Below are positions 10,614 to 19,645 of a stretch of 64,000 bases of DNA, piece after piece. Where the stretch lies: contig BTUI01000015.1 of assembly GCA_045863195.1 (NCBI GenBank), positions 1 through 64,000 of the forward strand. The letters run 5' to 3'. Both the position numbers and the translations under genes were made by a program. The notes below the pieces were generated by a model that was given only the letters and a program-made list of their open reading frames with translations, did no database searches and was not told the DNA's origin. This DNA comes from W-Chloroflexi-9 sp045863195 (GTDB lineage: Bacteria; Chloroflexota; Dehalococcoidia; UBA2979). Positions within the stretch are counted from its first letter, which is position 1, and each line of letters opens with the position of its first letter.

Positions 10614-11900
10614 CTACCGGACTGTGACCGGGATGACCTCGATGTCCGCGACCACGCCGCCGCGGTACTCCCAGATGTGCAGGTGCCCGTCCATCACGTC
10701 GCCGTTGGCGTCCCAGTTCAGCGCGTTCGCCGCACCCTCGTAGTCCACGTCCTCGCCGTCGGCGATCGCTTCGAGCGCGCCCCGGATGCCCTCCGGGCCG
10801 GCGATGAACGGGGCGCCGGGCGGCGCCCCGACGCCCCGGAGCGCATCGCGGATCGCGACGCCGTCCGTGCTGCCCGCGGCCGCGGCGGCGAGCGCGACGG
10901 CGATCGTCGCGTCGTACGCCGATCGGACGTACGCAATGGTCGGGAGGACGTCGTACTCCGCGATGTATGCGGCGTCCCACGCACGGCGGCTCTCCGAGTC
11001 CTCCGGCGTGCCGGGTGAGGTGCCGGTGACACCGTCCAGCGCCTCCCCGAACAGCCGCCCGAGATCCGTGCTGCGGAGGGCATCCGCGAGGTAGTAGCGG
11101 TCGAACAGGTCGCCCTCCAGCGCCTCCCGCATGAACACCTGCGCCTGCGTCGGGTAGGTGATCGCGACCAGCACGTTCGCGTCCTCCGCGAGCGCCTCGA
11201 GCTCGTCGAGGTAGGACAGCGCCTGCTCTGCGACCGGCCGCGCGACCACGTTCTGCACGCCGAAGGCGCTGGCGAACGCGTCCAGCAGCCCCTGGCCGTA
11301 TGCATCCGGGAGGTAGAGCACGGCCGCGCGGGTCGCACCGGACTCACGGACGAGCCGGGCGAGTTCCTGGCCCTGGACCACGTCCGACAGCGTGGTGCGG
11401 AAGAGGAAGTCGTTGTCGTTCGCGGTGCCCAGCAAGGGTGAGGTTGCGGAGGGGGCGAGCGTGGGGATCCCCGCGGGGCCGGTGACCTGCTCCGCGACCG
11501 CGATCGCGGCGGCAGATGCGAACGGGCCGATGACCGCGTGGACGCCGTCCTCCTCCACGAGTTTGCGGGCGGCGGCCACGGCGGTGGGGATGTCGCTCAT
11601 GCTGTCGGCGACCACGAGTTCGACCGGGCGGCCCAGGACGCCGCCGGCGTCGTTGAGGTGCTCGATCGCGAGCGTGATGCCGCGCTGTCGCGCCGGACCA
11701 AACTCGGCGAGCGGGCCGCTGAAGTCGGCGAGGTAACCGATGCGAAGCGGCCCCTCGGTGCTGGCGGATCGCGTGGAGCCGCCGGCGGCGCCGGTGTCGC
11801 CGGCATCCGTTGCGGTCTCGTCACCACCGACGATGCCGCAGGCGAGCAACACCGATGCCCCGACCGCAATGACGAGTGACGTCATCCGGAGACGTCGCAT
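10614..11900 (-). CDS. Branched-chain amino-acid-type ABC transporter substrate-binding lipoprotein
   Basis: 428 residues. A lipoprotein signal is visible: basic MRRLRM, hydrophobic core, lipobox LLAC with Cys near residue 21, then an acidic Ala/Thr-rich linker. The mature part opens LRIGYLADFSGPLAEFGPARQRG and contains VIGPFASAAAIAVAEQ, as in periplasmic-binding type 1 (LivJ/LivK) receptors. AGAGGAA precedes the ATG at 11900. It is convergent with livM and probably serves that permease. It is a paralogue of the next binding protein; two receptors for one permease may widen substrate range. Confidence 0.9.
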   Translation of the reverse strand: MRRLRMTSLVIAVGASVLLACGIVGGDETATDAGDTGAAGGSTRSASTEGPLRIGYLADFSGPLAEFGPARQRGITLAIEHLNDAGGVLGRPVELVVADSMSDIPTAVAAARKLVEEDGVHAVIGPFASAAAIAVAEQVTGPAGIPTLAPSATSPLLGTANDNDFLFRTTLSDVVQGQELARLVRESGATRAAVLYLPDAYGQGLLDAFASAFGVQNVVARPVAEQALSYLDELEALAEDANVLVAITYPTQAQVFMREALEGDLFDRYYLADALRSTDLGRLFGEALDGVTGTSPGTPEDSESRRAWDAAYIAEYDVLPTIAYVRSAYDATIAVALAAAAAGSTDGVAIRDALRGVGAPPGAPFIAGPEGIRGALEAIADGEDVDYEGAANALNWDANGDVMDGHLHIWEYRGGVVADIEVIPVTVR

Positions 11901-12054
11901 GTCGCGTTCCTCTCAACTGCCCCTCACTGCGTTGCCGAGGATAGCGGGGAGAGTAGCAGAGCATGGGCCGTGAAGCCGTCGCGATCCGCGCGCATATCCA
12001 TCACGCTCCCGGCAGCATTGCCGTGTGCATAGGAACGCGCGAAGCAACGCGAGA

Positions 12055-12074
12055 GGCCCCTCCGAAGAGGGGCC
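12055..12074 (-). terminator. Hairpin terminator after the second binding protein
   Basis: A perfect 8-base stem GGCCCCTC/GAGGGGCC with a CGAA tetraloop sits about 33 bases past the stop of the minus-strand gene ending at 12107. No strong U tract follows, as is common in very GC-rich genomes, so function as an intrinsic terminator is inferred. Confidence 0.55.
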
Positions 12075-12106
12075 CCTCAGTGTGAGTCCTACAGTCCGTC
12101 TCGGGG

Positions 12107-13420
12107 CTACTCCGAGAGGTCGAACTCGACCGTCTCGAGTTCGACGATCGCGCCGCCCTGGTACTGCCAGATCCCGATGTAGCCGGTGGTGACGTCGCCG
12201 TTCTCGTCCCAGTCAAGGGTCGTGGCGGCGCCCTGGAAGTCGATGTCCGCACCCATGGCGAGCGCGTTGAACGCCGCCGCGACGCCCTCCGCACCCGGGA
12301 TGAAGCGCGCGCCTTCCGGCCCGGCCACGTCGCGGAGCGCGTCGCGGATCGCGGCGCCCTCCACGCTGCCGGCCTTCTGGGCCGCCAGGGCGATGGCGAT
12401 CACCGCGTCGTAGGCCTCGCGGACGAACGGGCGGGTCGGCAGTGCACCGAACTTGGCCTGGAAGGCCGCGTCCCACGCCTGCGTCGCGGCGTTCTCCGGG
12501 CCGCCCACCGGGGCGGTGCCCTTCATGCCTTCGAGGGCGTCAGCGCCCACGGCGGCAATCAGGTCCTCGGACTTCGTGCCGTCCACGAACAGGAACTGGG
12601 AGAACAGGTCGTTCTCCAGCGCCTCGCGGATGAAGATCTGCGCCTGCGTCGGGTAACCGATCGCGACGAGGACCTCCGCGCCGTCCGCTGCGGCAGCCTG
12701 CAGCTCGGCGAGGTAGGAGGCCGCGCCGTCCTGGAAGGCGGCCTTCTTCACGCCGGCAGCGCCGAACGCACCCTCGAAGGCGTCAGCCAGGCCCTGGCCG
12801 TACGCGTCGTCCAGGTACAGGATGCCGACCTTCTCGATGCCGTCCGCCTTCGCCAGGTCGGCCAGGACCACGCCCTGGGCCGCGTCCGACGTCGTCGAGC
12901 GGAACGTGAAGTCGCTGTCGTTGGCGGTCGTGACGGCCGGCGAGGTCGCCGACGGCGAGATCACGATCACGCCGGCCGGGCCGGAGATGCTCTCCGACAC
13001 GGCGATGGTGATGCCGCTGGCCAGGGGGCCAACGATCGCGTGCACACCCTCGACCTCGATGAGGCGGCGAGCCTCCTCGGTGGCGGCGGTGGCGTCCGTC
13101 TTGTCGTCGCCGACGACGAACGTCACAGGCTGGCCGTTGACGCCGCCCGCAGCGTTGATGTGCTCGATGGCGAGCTCAACGCCCTTCTGGATCTCCGGGC
13201 CAAACTCACCGAGCGGGCCGGAGAAGTCGGCGAGGAAGCCGATCTTCAGCGCGGCCGGAGCCATCTCGGTGGCCGTCGCCGTGGCTTCGCCCTCGGCCGT
13301 GGCGGTCGCCGTGGCCTCCTCGTCGTCGCTGGAGCAGGCGAGCAGCGCCACCCCGGCGACCATGGCGAGCAGCAGGACGAACGCCGAGCGGCGCCAATCC
13401 GCAATTCGCAAACCGGTCAT
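12107..13420 (-). CDS. Branched-chain amino-acid-type ABC transporter substrate-binding lipoprotein, paralogue
   Basis: 437 residues with a lipoprotein signal ending VALLACSS and a low-complexity linker rich in Ala, Thr and Glu (residues about 30-52). The mature fold starts LKIGFLADFSGPLGEFGPEI, followed by HAIVGPLASGITIAVSES and GILYLDDAYGQGLADAFEGA, matching type 1 periplasmic-binding receptors. GGAGGGA lies just upstream of the ATG at 13420. It resembles the protein at 10614-11900 along its whole length, so the two arose by duplication. It probably delivers substrate to LivHM. Confidence 0.9.
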   Translation of the reverse strand: MTGLRIADWRRSAFVLLLAMVAGVALLACSSDDEEATATATAEGEATATATEMAPAALKIGFLADFSGPLGEFGPEIQKGVELAIEHINAAGGVNGQPVTFVVGDDKTDATAATEEARRLIEVEGVHAIVGPLASGITIAVSESISGPAGVIVISPSATSPAVTTANDSDFTFRSTTSDAAQGVVLADLAKADGIEKVGILYLDDAYGQGLADAFEGAFGAAGVKKAAFQDGAASYLAELQAAAADGAEVLVAIGYPTQAQIFIREALENDLFSQFLFVDGTKSEDLIAAVGADALEGMKGTAPVGGPENAATQAWDAAFQAKFGALPTRPFVREAYDAVIAIALAAQKAGSVEGAAIRDALRDVAGPEGARFIPGAEGVAAAFNALAMGADIDFQGAATTLDWDENGDVTTGYIGIWQYQGGAIVELETVEFDLSE

Positions 13421-13540
13421 GTTCCCTCCGTTTGTGCTTCACCGGCCCGACACGGTGCCAGGCCGAGATTCAAACAGAAGAAATGGTAAGGATTCTCAGC
13501 GGTTGCGGCAAACGCAACCATAACGTGAGGCGCGGACCGC

Positions 13541-15346
13541 CTACCAGGAGCCGCCCCCGCCACCACCTACTCCGCCGCCGGAGGAGCCGCCCGAGAAGCC
13601 GCTGGACCCGGACCCACCGGGCGTGGAGGCGAGCGTGCCGCCCGCGTTGACCGAGAAGTCGCCGACGCTGGAGGCGAACGCGCCGTACGCAAACGGCCGC
13701 GATCCCGCGTACCAGCCCGTGTCCGGCGGCGTCGCGAGGCCCTCGAACGCCTTCGCCCAGCGCTCGGTCAGGCCGAACACAATCGCGTACGGCAGGTACT
13801 CCGTGAACAGCTGCGCGCGCTCCGCGAAGCGGGCCCGTTCCGACTCCGCCGTGGCGATGAAGCGCTGGAACCCCCGCACCCGCGTCAGGGCCGCCGTCCC
13901 GCGCGCCGTGCGGCTCGGCATCCACGGCGTCACGACGAGCAGCGCGATCGCGCCGAGGACGAGCGGTACGCCGAGGAGCGCCACGTGCGTCCACGCGGCG
14001 AGCCCGGCCTGCAGGAGCGCCGCTGCGATCAGCGCGCCGATGCCGATGCCCACCCAGCGGTTGCGTGCCGAGTCCGGGCTGCGCCGGTACCAGCCGCGAG
14101 CCACGGCGTCCTCGTACAGCGCCTGCTGCACCTTCGCGAGGTGGGAGTGGAAGGTGGTGCGCAGGTCGCTCAGGTCGCGCTCCGTCTTGCTGCCGGGGAA
14201 GAGCGACTCCAGGAGCAGCCGCTCGTACTCCAGTAGCGCCGCGTCCGGTTCCTTCAACTTCGTGAGCCGCCAGTCCGCCCTCTTGAACAGTCCGCCTTCC
14301 TCGAGTTCCGTGATCCGGAGATAGCCCCGCACCGCGAGGTCGATGAGCGTGGCGGTGACATCCACGGTGTGTGCGGTCTCGTCCAGGATCAGCCCCACCT
14401 GGCCGGGCCGCAGCCCGTCCGGTGGCGCGTACTCCACCGGGTACGGGCCACCCTGGCCCAGCGGCACCCGCTCGTCCGCGCCGCCGGCGCCGCCGAAGGC
14501 GACGTCCACCGCCGAGCCTCGGTACCGGCGGTCGCGGCCGCTGAGCCACGTCACGCGCGCGACGCCGCCCACCACGAGCGCCAGCAGCGTCCCCGCACCG
14601 CCGAGGGTGAACGGGGTCACCTCGAACGCGCGGCGGAGCGACCAGCGCTCGATGAGCCGTGGCTGCGGCTCCGGGACGGCGCCCTTCGGCAGGGCGACCA
14701 CCACGGTCACGCCTTCGTACGCTCCCAGGCCGCCCTCGGCGAAGTTCGCTCGGTCACCCGCGGGCGTGGCGCTGGTGCAGGGCAGGCTGGAGCCGTCGTA
14801 CCCGGAATAACAGGCGATGCGGGTGATCTCGGCGGGGGCGATCACCTCCACCGTCGCGCGGTCGATCGGCACCGCCCACCCGGTCGCGATGGCGTTCCAG
14901 TACAGCTCATCGTGGCTCGCGAAGCCGTTGAGGGCGTCGCGGATGCGGTAGCGAAGGGCATAGTCGTGCCGGCCGGTGATCGTGACATCCGCATCGCCGA
15001 TGCGGATGCGCTTCATCCCGCCGGGGGCGTCCTCCACCACGTAGCCCGCCGGCGTCCCCGCGCTTGCGCCGACCTCGATCACCTCGAGGCCGTAGAGGCG
15101 GTCGTGCGTGCCGTCGTAGTGGACGCGCACGGGCACGTCGCGCAGGATGCCGCGGCGCTCGTTGCCGCCGAAGTCGTAGACGATGTACTCGTCGATGAGC
15201 AGCGCACCGTCCGCCTCGATCTCGATGCGCACGTCGTAGGAGAGGATGCGCTCGCCGGTCTGCGCGGACGCGCGGCCCAGCGAGGCGAACGCAACGACGA
15301 GGGCAACCACCGCGAGGGCCGCGGCGCGGGTGCGGACGGTCGGCAT
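13541..15346 (-). CDS. DUF2207-family membrane protein
   Basis: 601 residues from the ATG at 15346, chosen because AGGGAG lies upstream and a signal peptide (MPTVRTRAAALAVVALVVAF) starts there; a longer in-frame start at 15415 would add 23 residues before the signal. The extracytoplasmic part has the DUF2207 opening ILSYDVRIEIEADGALLIDE and the R-RGILRDVPV motif. Membrane segments follow, and the C terminus is a Gly/Ser-rich tail ending GGVGGGGGGSW, typical of this family. Function is unknown. It is divergent from a LemA gene, a frequent partner, suggesting a shared envelope role. Confidence 0.85.
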   Translation of the reverse strand: MPTVRTRAAALAVVALVVAFASLGRASAQTGERILSYDVRIEIEADGALLIDEYIVYDFGGNERRGILRDVPVRVHYDGTHDRLYGLEVIEVGASAGTPAGYVVEDAPGGMKRIRIGDADVTITGRHDYALRYRIRDALNGFASHDELYWNAIATGWAVPIDRATVEVIAPAEITRIACYSGYDGSSLPCTSATPAGDRANFAEGGLGAYEGVTVVVALPKGAVPEPQPRLIERWSLRRAFEVTPFTLGGAGTLLALVVGGVARVTWLSGRDRRYRGSAVDVAFGGAGGADERVPLGQGGPYPVEYAPPDGLRPGQVGLILDETAHTVDVTATLIDLAVRGYLRITELEEGGLFKRADWRLTKLKEPDAALLEYERLLLESLFPGSKTERDLSDLRTTFHSHLAKVQQALYEDAVARGWYRRSPDSARNRWVGIGIGALIAAALLQAGLAAWTHVALLGVPLVLGAIALLVVTPWMPSRTARGTAALTRVRGFQRFIATAESERARFAERAQLFTEYLPYAIVFGLTERWAKAFEGLATPPDTGWYAGSRPFAYGAFASSVGDFSVNAGGTLASTPGGSGSSGFSGGSSGGGVGGGGGGSW

Positions 15347-15450
15347 ACGTACTCCCTGGGGACGCGAGCGGCGCGCGGTGCGAGCATACTGTCTGCACGC
15401 CATCGGGTGGCGCACCCGCCCGGGAGCACCGTCCGCGCAGGGAGCCGTCC

Positions 15451-16011
15451 ATGATCGTCGGTTGGGTCGTCATCGCGGTCGCCGCGGTCGTGCTGGCCTG
15501 GGCCGCGTGGACGTACAACGTCCTGGTGCGCCGCCGGAACCGTGTGGACGAGGGCTGGGCGCAGATCGAGACGGAACTGAAGCGCCGCTACGACCTCGTC
15601 CCCTCGCTCGTCGCCGCCGTCCGCGGGTACACCGGGCACGAGGAGGCGCTGATGACGCGCGTGGTGGAGGCGCGCGCCGCCGCCGTGGCGCTCCCGGAGA
15701 CGGCCGCCGTGGACCACGGCAGCGCGGAGTCCAACCTGACCGGCGCGCTGCGCTCCCTGTTCGCGGTGGCGGAGGCGTACCCGGAGTTGAAAGCAGCCGA
15801 ATCGTTCCGCGCGCTCCAGGCCGAACTCGCCACGACGGAGGACCGCATCGCCTACGCGCGTGCGTACTACAACGCGCTCGTGACGGAGTACGAGACCGCC
15901 CGGAACACGATCCCGACGAACGTGGTCGCCTCCGCGTTCCGCTTCCCCTCGCGTCCGTTCTTCGAGGCGGACGTCGCCTCGCGCGGGACGATCGCCGTCG
16001 ACCTCCGGTAG
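15451..16011 (+). CDS. lemA: LemA family protein
   Basis: 186 residues, the usual length. One N-terminal membrane helix (VVIAVAAVVLAWAAWTYNVL) is followed by the diagnostic RNRVDEGWAQIETELKRRYDLV and the helical-bundle segment LTGALRSLFAVAEAYPELKA. It ends with FRFPSRPFFEAD. LemA proteins are envelope-anchored helical bundles of uncertain biochemical role, often encoded beside TPM or DUF2207 membrane proteins, as here (divergent, 104 bases from the DUF2207 start). Confidence 0.93.
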   Translation: MIVGWVVIAVAAVVLAWAAWTYNVLVRRRNRVDEGWAQIETELKRRYDLVPSLVAAVRGYTGHEEALMTRVVEARAAAVALPETAAVDHGSAESNLTGALRSLFAVAEAYPELKAAESFRALQAELATTEDRIAYARAYYNALVTEYETARNTIPTNVVASAFRFPSRPFFEADVASRGTIAVDLR

Positions 16012-16051
16012 CCGCTCGCGGTACGCTTCAGGTGCTGTGGCACGCCCTCGA

Positions 16052-16126
16052 GCGGGAGTAGCTCAGTGGTAGAGCGCCTGCCTTCCAAGCAGGATGTCGC
16101 GAGTTCGAGCCTCGTCTCCCGCTCCA
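16052..16126 (+). tRNA. tRNA-Gly (anticodon TCC)
   Basis: 75 bases forming a complete cloverleaf: acceptor GCGGGAG/CTCCCGC, D arm GCTC..GAGC, anticodon stem CCTGC/GCAGG with loop CTTCCAA (anticodon TCC), T arm GCGAG-TTCGAGC-CTCGT, discriminator T and an encoded CCA at 16124-16126. Confidence 0.96.
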
Positions 16127-16145
16127 TACCGACCCTGAGGCGCGC

Positions 16146-17723
16146 CTACTTCTTCCTCCGGCGGCCCGAGGCGGCGGTCGCGTCAGCCTCGGATTCCGCG
16201 TCGGAGGTGACGTCGTCCATGTAGACGGCGTCGGCGGGGTCGTGCTCGTCGAGGTCGGAGTCGCTGTAGTGGATGCCCTCGGCGCGGGCGCTCGGCGGAA
16301 GCCCGGGTGGGAGGATCGGGGCCCGTCCGGGGCGCGGCGTCGAACCGCCGCTGCGCGCCTCCTGCTCGCCGAACGCCGCCGGCGGACGGCCGAACGTGCC
16401 GCCGAGGGCGCTCGCAAAGAACCCTCCGTGGCTGCCGCCGAACCCGTTGAGCGCATCGACGTGCTCACCGGCCTGCGTGTCACCCTGCCAGCCGGTGCGA
16501 GCAGTTGCCGGCGAAGTGTCGATGCTCAGGATGCTTTGCCGGGCGGATGCCTCCTGCTCCCGCGCGCCTCCGGAACCGCCGAGGGGATTCCCGGACGTCC
16601 CGAAGTCCTCGCTGCTGATGGAGCCGTACGGCTGGTCACCGGGCAGGCGTGGCTGGAGCGGGCGGCGCTGCTCGATCGGGACGGCCGAGCCGCTGCGCGC
16701 CGCGCCGTCGTCCTCGTACTCGACCTCGCCCTGCGGCATGAGTGCGCCGAGACGCTCCACCGCCGTCTGCCAGACCTTCGGGTCCTCCAGACTGGTCGCG
16801 GGGATCCCCATCTGCGTGAGCGCTGCGCCGACGCTCGCGTCGCCGTTCTGTGCCGCGAAGAGCAACTGCATCGCGTGTCGCTGCGACGCCTCCTTGCCGA
16901 AGTAGCGACGGGCGAGGTTGTACACCGTCTCGGCGACCTTCATGCCGCCGATCGCGGTCGCGGCCATCAGAGGCACCGTGCCGCCGGTGCTGACGCCGGC
17001 GACGAGACCGCCGGCCATGAGCGCTGACTGGAGCCCGCCCGCCCCTGCGCGGGTGGTGTGCCGGGTCCGCTCGCGGGTTTGCTCCTGGGCGCCGAGTTGC
17101 AGCAACTGCTGTGCGCGTTCGCCCTGCGCGGACCCAGACGCCTGATCCATCACGCGTGACCGGTCGCGTGCGTTGCCGGTCCGGACGGCGCTCTCGCCCA
17201 TCCCGAGCACGGTGGTCAGCAAACCGGCGCCTGGCAGGAGGTTGGGAGACACGGCATCCGCGACCTCAGCCCCGAGGTTGGTGCCGAAGATCGCGTCGGA
17301 CGCGCCGACGAAGTCAGCTCCACCGCGCGCGCCGGCCAGCCCCGTCACGGCGTCGAGTGCCTGCGTCCCGCGGTGGAAGATCGGGTTGTCCGTGACGTAC
17401 GGCGATTCGGGCAGCGGCGGTGTGCCGCCGTCGGCCGGGCCCGGTGCCTGTTGCTGCACGGCCCGGTGCTGCTGCGCCTGCTGGGTGGTGTTCGCCGGCG
17501 GCGTCTCGTCCTCGTCCGGGGTGCGCTGAAGCGCGCGGTTGCCGGCGGCCGTGGCGAGGTGTGGCTGCGCCGCGAGCATGCTCGCGCCGTCCGAGAAGAC
17601 GCGGCGCATCGCACGATTCCCGAGCGCGCGCTGGACGGTGCGGCTGGATGCCTCCGAGATCGATGCAGCCGGTGCGTCGACGCCAGCCGGCATGGGCTGA
17701 GGTGTGCGAGGGGCCCGCCTCAT
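16146..17723 (-). CDS. Protein with AGNRA motifs resembling eCIS-associated cargo
   Basis: 525 residues from the ATG at 17723. An in-frame ATG at 17891 would overlap the upstream gene and is less likely. The N terminus carries two copies of an (L/A)GNRA motif, VQRALGNRAMRRVF (about 30-43) and AAGNRALQR (about 60-67). Such motifs recur at the N termini of proteins associated with extracellular contractile injection systems (DUF4157-type cargo). No DUF4157 HExxH is seen. A Gln/Pro-rich linker (about 75-105) precedes an Ala/Gly-rich, partly hydrophobic helical core (about 120-300) and an acidic, disordered tail ending GRRRKK. No signal peptide is present. The cargo role is an inference, and no injection-system structural genes lie in this window. 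Confidence 0.5.
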   Translation of the reverse strand: MRRAPRTPQPMPAGVDAPAASISEASSRTVQRALGNRAMRRVFSDGASMLAAQPHLATAAGNRALQRTPDEDETPPANTTQQAQQHRAVQQQAPGPADGGTPPLPESPYVTDNPIFHRGTQALDAVTGLAGARGGADFVGASDAIFGTNLGAEVADAVSPNLLPGAGLLTTVLGMGESAVRTGNARDRSRVMDQASGSAQGERAQQLLQLGAQEQTRERTRHTTRAGAGGLQSALMAGGLVAGVSTGGTVPLMAATAIGGMKVAETVYNLARRYFGKEASQRHAMQLLFAAQNGDASVGAALTQMGIPATSLEDPKVWQTAVERLGALMPQGEVEYEDDGAARSGSAVPIEQRRPLQPRLPGDQPYGSISSEDFGTSGNPLGGSGGAREQEASARQSILSIDTSPATARTGWQGDTQAGEHVDALNGFGGSHGGFFASALGGTFGRPPAAFGEQEARSGGSTPRPGRAPILPPGLPPSARAEGIHYSDSDLDEHDPADAVYMDDVTSDAESEADATAASGRRRKK

Positions 17724-17794
17724 GTTCGTCCAATCAATGCGCGGTGGTACGAGCGATCGCGGCGCATCGAGCGACGCCACGCGGCTGGCGGTGG

Positions 17795-18838
17795 TTACAG
17801 CCCCGTGCGCTCCAGCAGGCGGGTCAGGCCCCACAACGCCAGCGGAATGATCAGCGCGGAGATGAGCCAGCGAGGCGTCTCCGGACGCCATGGCCAGGTG
17901 CCCAGATTGTCGATCAGGTCGCGGGTTGCGACGAGCGCCAGCAGGCGGTCGCGTTCCTCGGTCGCGCCGGGACGGTCCTCGTCCACGTGGGCGTACAGCC
18001 GGGCAGTCGTGATCTCGATGCGTCGTCCGACCTCGCCGCCGAGGCGCGCCTTCTCAGTCTGCAGGCGGCGGTGCATCCCCCACAGGGGGAGGATGAAGGA
18101 GGCGACCGCGAACGCCAACAAGATCAGCGTCAGAGCCAGGCCGGCCGTGGTCTGGTGCGTCTCCGGGTCGGTCACCATCGAGAACGATGTGACCGCGACG
18201 AACGAGAAGCCAACGAGCGAGGTGACGGAAGAGAGCGCATGGAGGGGGTCGGGGTCCAGCAGGTCGATCCGGACCGCACGGCGGTGCAGCCGGTCGACCT
18301 GCCGGAGCAGGCGCACGGTGCGGACCACCCACGGCCCCGCGAACGCATAGAAGGCGAACGAGAAGATGATCATGCTGACGTAGGCGGCGGGGTGTTGCGC
18401 AAGCCGGTCGTCGTTCCCCTCCTTGGTCACCTCGATCACCACGCCCAGCGCACCGAAGGCGAAGCCCAACAGTGCGGCACTCATTGCTGGCTGGTGGGTG
18501 AGGTCATGGCGCACCGCCTCGTACGCCGCATCGTCCAGGTCGGTGGCCCGACGGTAGCGGGCGAGGGCGGAGGTGCTGACGCGGTTCTGCGCGGCGATCA
18601 GCGCGAGGATCCCAAGCGGGTACGCCGGGAGCGACGCGATGAATGGGCTGAACTCGCCCACCGGGACGGGGCCCAGAAACCACTCGATCGCGTGCAGCAG
18701 CGCGCCCGTCGCGAGGTAGAGCAGGGGCAGGCTCGCCCACAGCGGGAGCGGCCACCGCTCGACCGCTTCGAGGAGCCGGTCGTTCCAGGCGTCACCCGAG
18801 TGGCTACGCCTCTGCGTCAACGGTGCCAGTGTCGTCAT
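17795..18838 (-). CDS. Multi-pass membrane protein of unknown function
   Basis: 347 residues from ATG 18838 (an ATG 30 bases upstream is also in frame). I count five to six membrane segments, for example LWASLPLLYLATGALLHAI, ALLGFAFGALGVVIEV, LTLILLAFAVASFILPLWG and a C-terminal ALIIPLALWGLTRLL. Between them are charged cytoplasmic stretches, and a long charged segment (about 265-320) precedes the last helix. I do not recognise the family. It ends 71 bases before the AGNRA-motif protein on the same strand, so the two may be cotranscribed. Confidence 0.6.
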   Translation of the reverse strand: MTTLAPLTQRRSHSGDAWNDRLLEAVERWPLPLWASLPLLYLATGALLHAIEWFLGPVPVGEFSPFIASLPAYPLGILALIAAQNRVSTSALARYRRATDLDDAAYEAVRHDLTHQPAMSAALLGFAFGALGVVIEVTKEGNDDRLAQHPAAYVSMIIFSFAFYAFAGPWVVRTVRLLRQVDRLHRRAVRIDLLDPDPLHALSSVTSLVGFSFVAVTSFSMVTDPETHQTTAGLALTLILLAFAVASFILPLWGMHRRLQTEKARLGGEVGRRIEITTARLYAHVDEDRPGATEERDRLLALVATRDLIDNLGTWPWRPETPRWLISALIIPLALWGLTRLLERTGL

Positions 18839-18895
18839 CGGGCCGCTCCGGTCGACAGCGCGTGGCATCGTAGCGTCCGCCGTGCCCGGCGCGCC

Positions 18896-19642
18896 TCAGC
18901 CGAGCAGCGAGGCCGCGGCGCCCCACGCGGCGACGGCCGCGGTGGCGGCGAGCACGAGCATCGAGATCGCGCCGAACCACGCCTCGGGGAGCCTCGGCCG
19001 GACGTATCGACCGACGGCCATGCCCGCGACCAGGGCGGGGAGGGCGAACGCGACGGTGCGTACGACGTCGCGCGTGAACACGCCCGTGGGCAGCGCGATC
19101 AGCGTGGCCGGGATGCCGAGCCAGAAGAAGTAGGCCGTGAGCGCGTTGCGGATCCGCTCCGCGCTGCCCCCGATCCAGTGCTGGTAGATCACGATCGGTG
19201 GCCCGCCCATCGACACCGCGCCGCGGATGATCCCGCCGAGGAGCCCCGCCAGGCCCTGGCGCAGCAGCGGCTCCGGCCGCGCCGCGTGCGGACGGCTGTG
19301 CCCGGTCGCGAGCGTGACGAGGGCGCTCGCGAGGACCGTGCTGGCGACGAGGAAGCGGAGCACGGTCTCGTCCGCCCGTAGCAGCGCGACCAGCCCGATC
19401 GGCGTGCCGGCAACGGCGCCGACCACGAGCGGCGCGATGGCCCGGCCGGAGGTGCGAGCGGGGTGTTCGAGGTACATGCCGCTCGCGAGCACCGTGCCGA
19501 GCAGGAGCGACACCGCGACCGCCTCGCGCGGGGGGACGACCAGCGCGGCGATCGGGACAAAGACGAGCGCGAAGCCAAAGCCGACACCGGCCTGGATCAG
19601 GGTCCCGCCGAACGCGATCAGGACGAGTGCCAGCGTCTCCAT
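18896..19642 (-). CDS. TauE/SafE family sulfite/anion permease
   Basis: 248 residues with about eight hydrophobic helices in two similar halves. The first half has GGTLIQAGVGFGFALVFVP, the TauE/SafE signature region, and the second LGGIIRGAVSMGGPPIVIY, the matching repeat. A G-rich SD (GGAGG) lies 4 bases before the ATG at 19642; GTG at 19645 is an alternative. Family members export sulfite, sulfoacetate or other organosulfur or anionic compounds. The neighbours do not identify a substrate. Confidence 0.85.
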   Translation of the reverse strand: METLALVLIAFGGTLIQAGVGFGFALVFVPIAALVVPPREAVAVSLLLGTVLASGMYLEHPARTSGRAIAPLVVGAVAGTPIGLVALLRADETVLRFLVASTVLASALVTLATGHSRPHAARPEPLLRQGLAGLLGGIIRGAVSMGGPPIVIYQHWIGGSAERIRNALTAYFFWLGIPATLIALPTGVFTRDVVRTVAFALPALVAGMAVGRYVRPRLPEAWFGAISMLVLAATAAVAAWGAAASLLG

Positions 19643-19645
19643 CAC

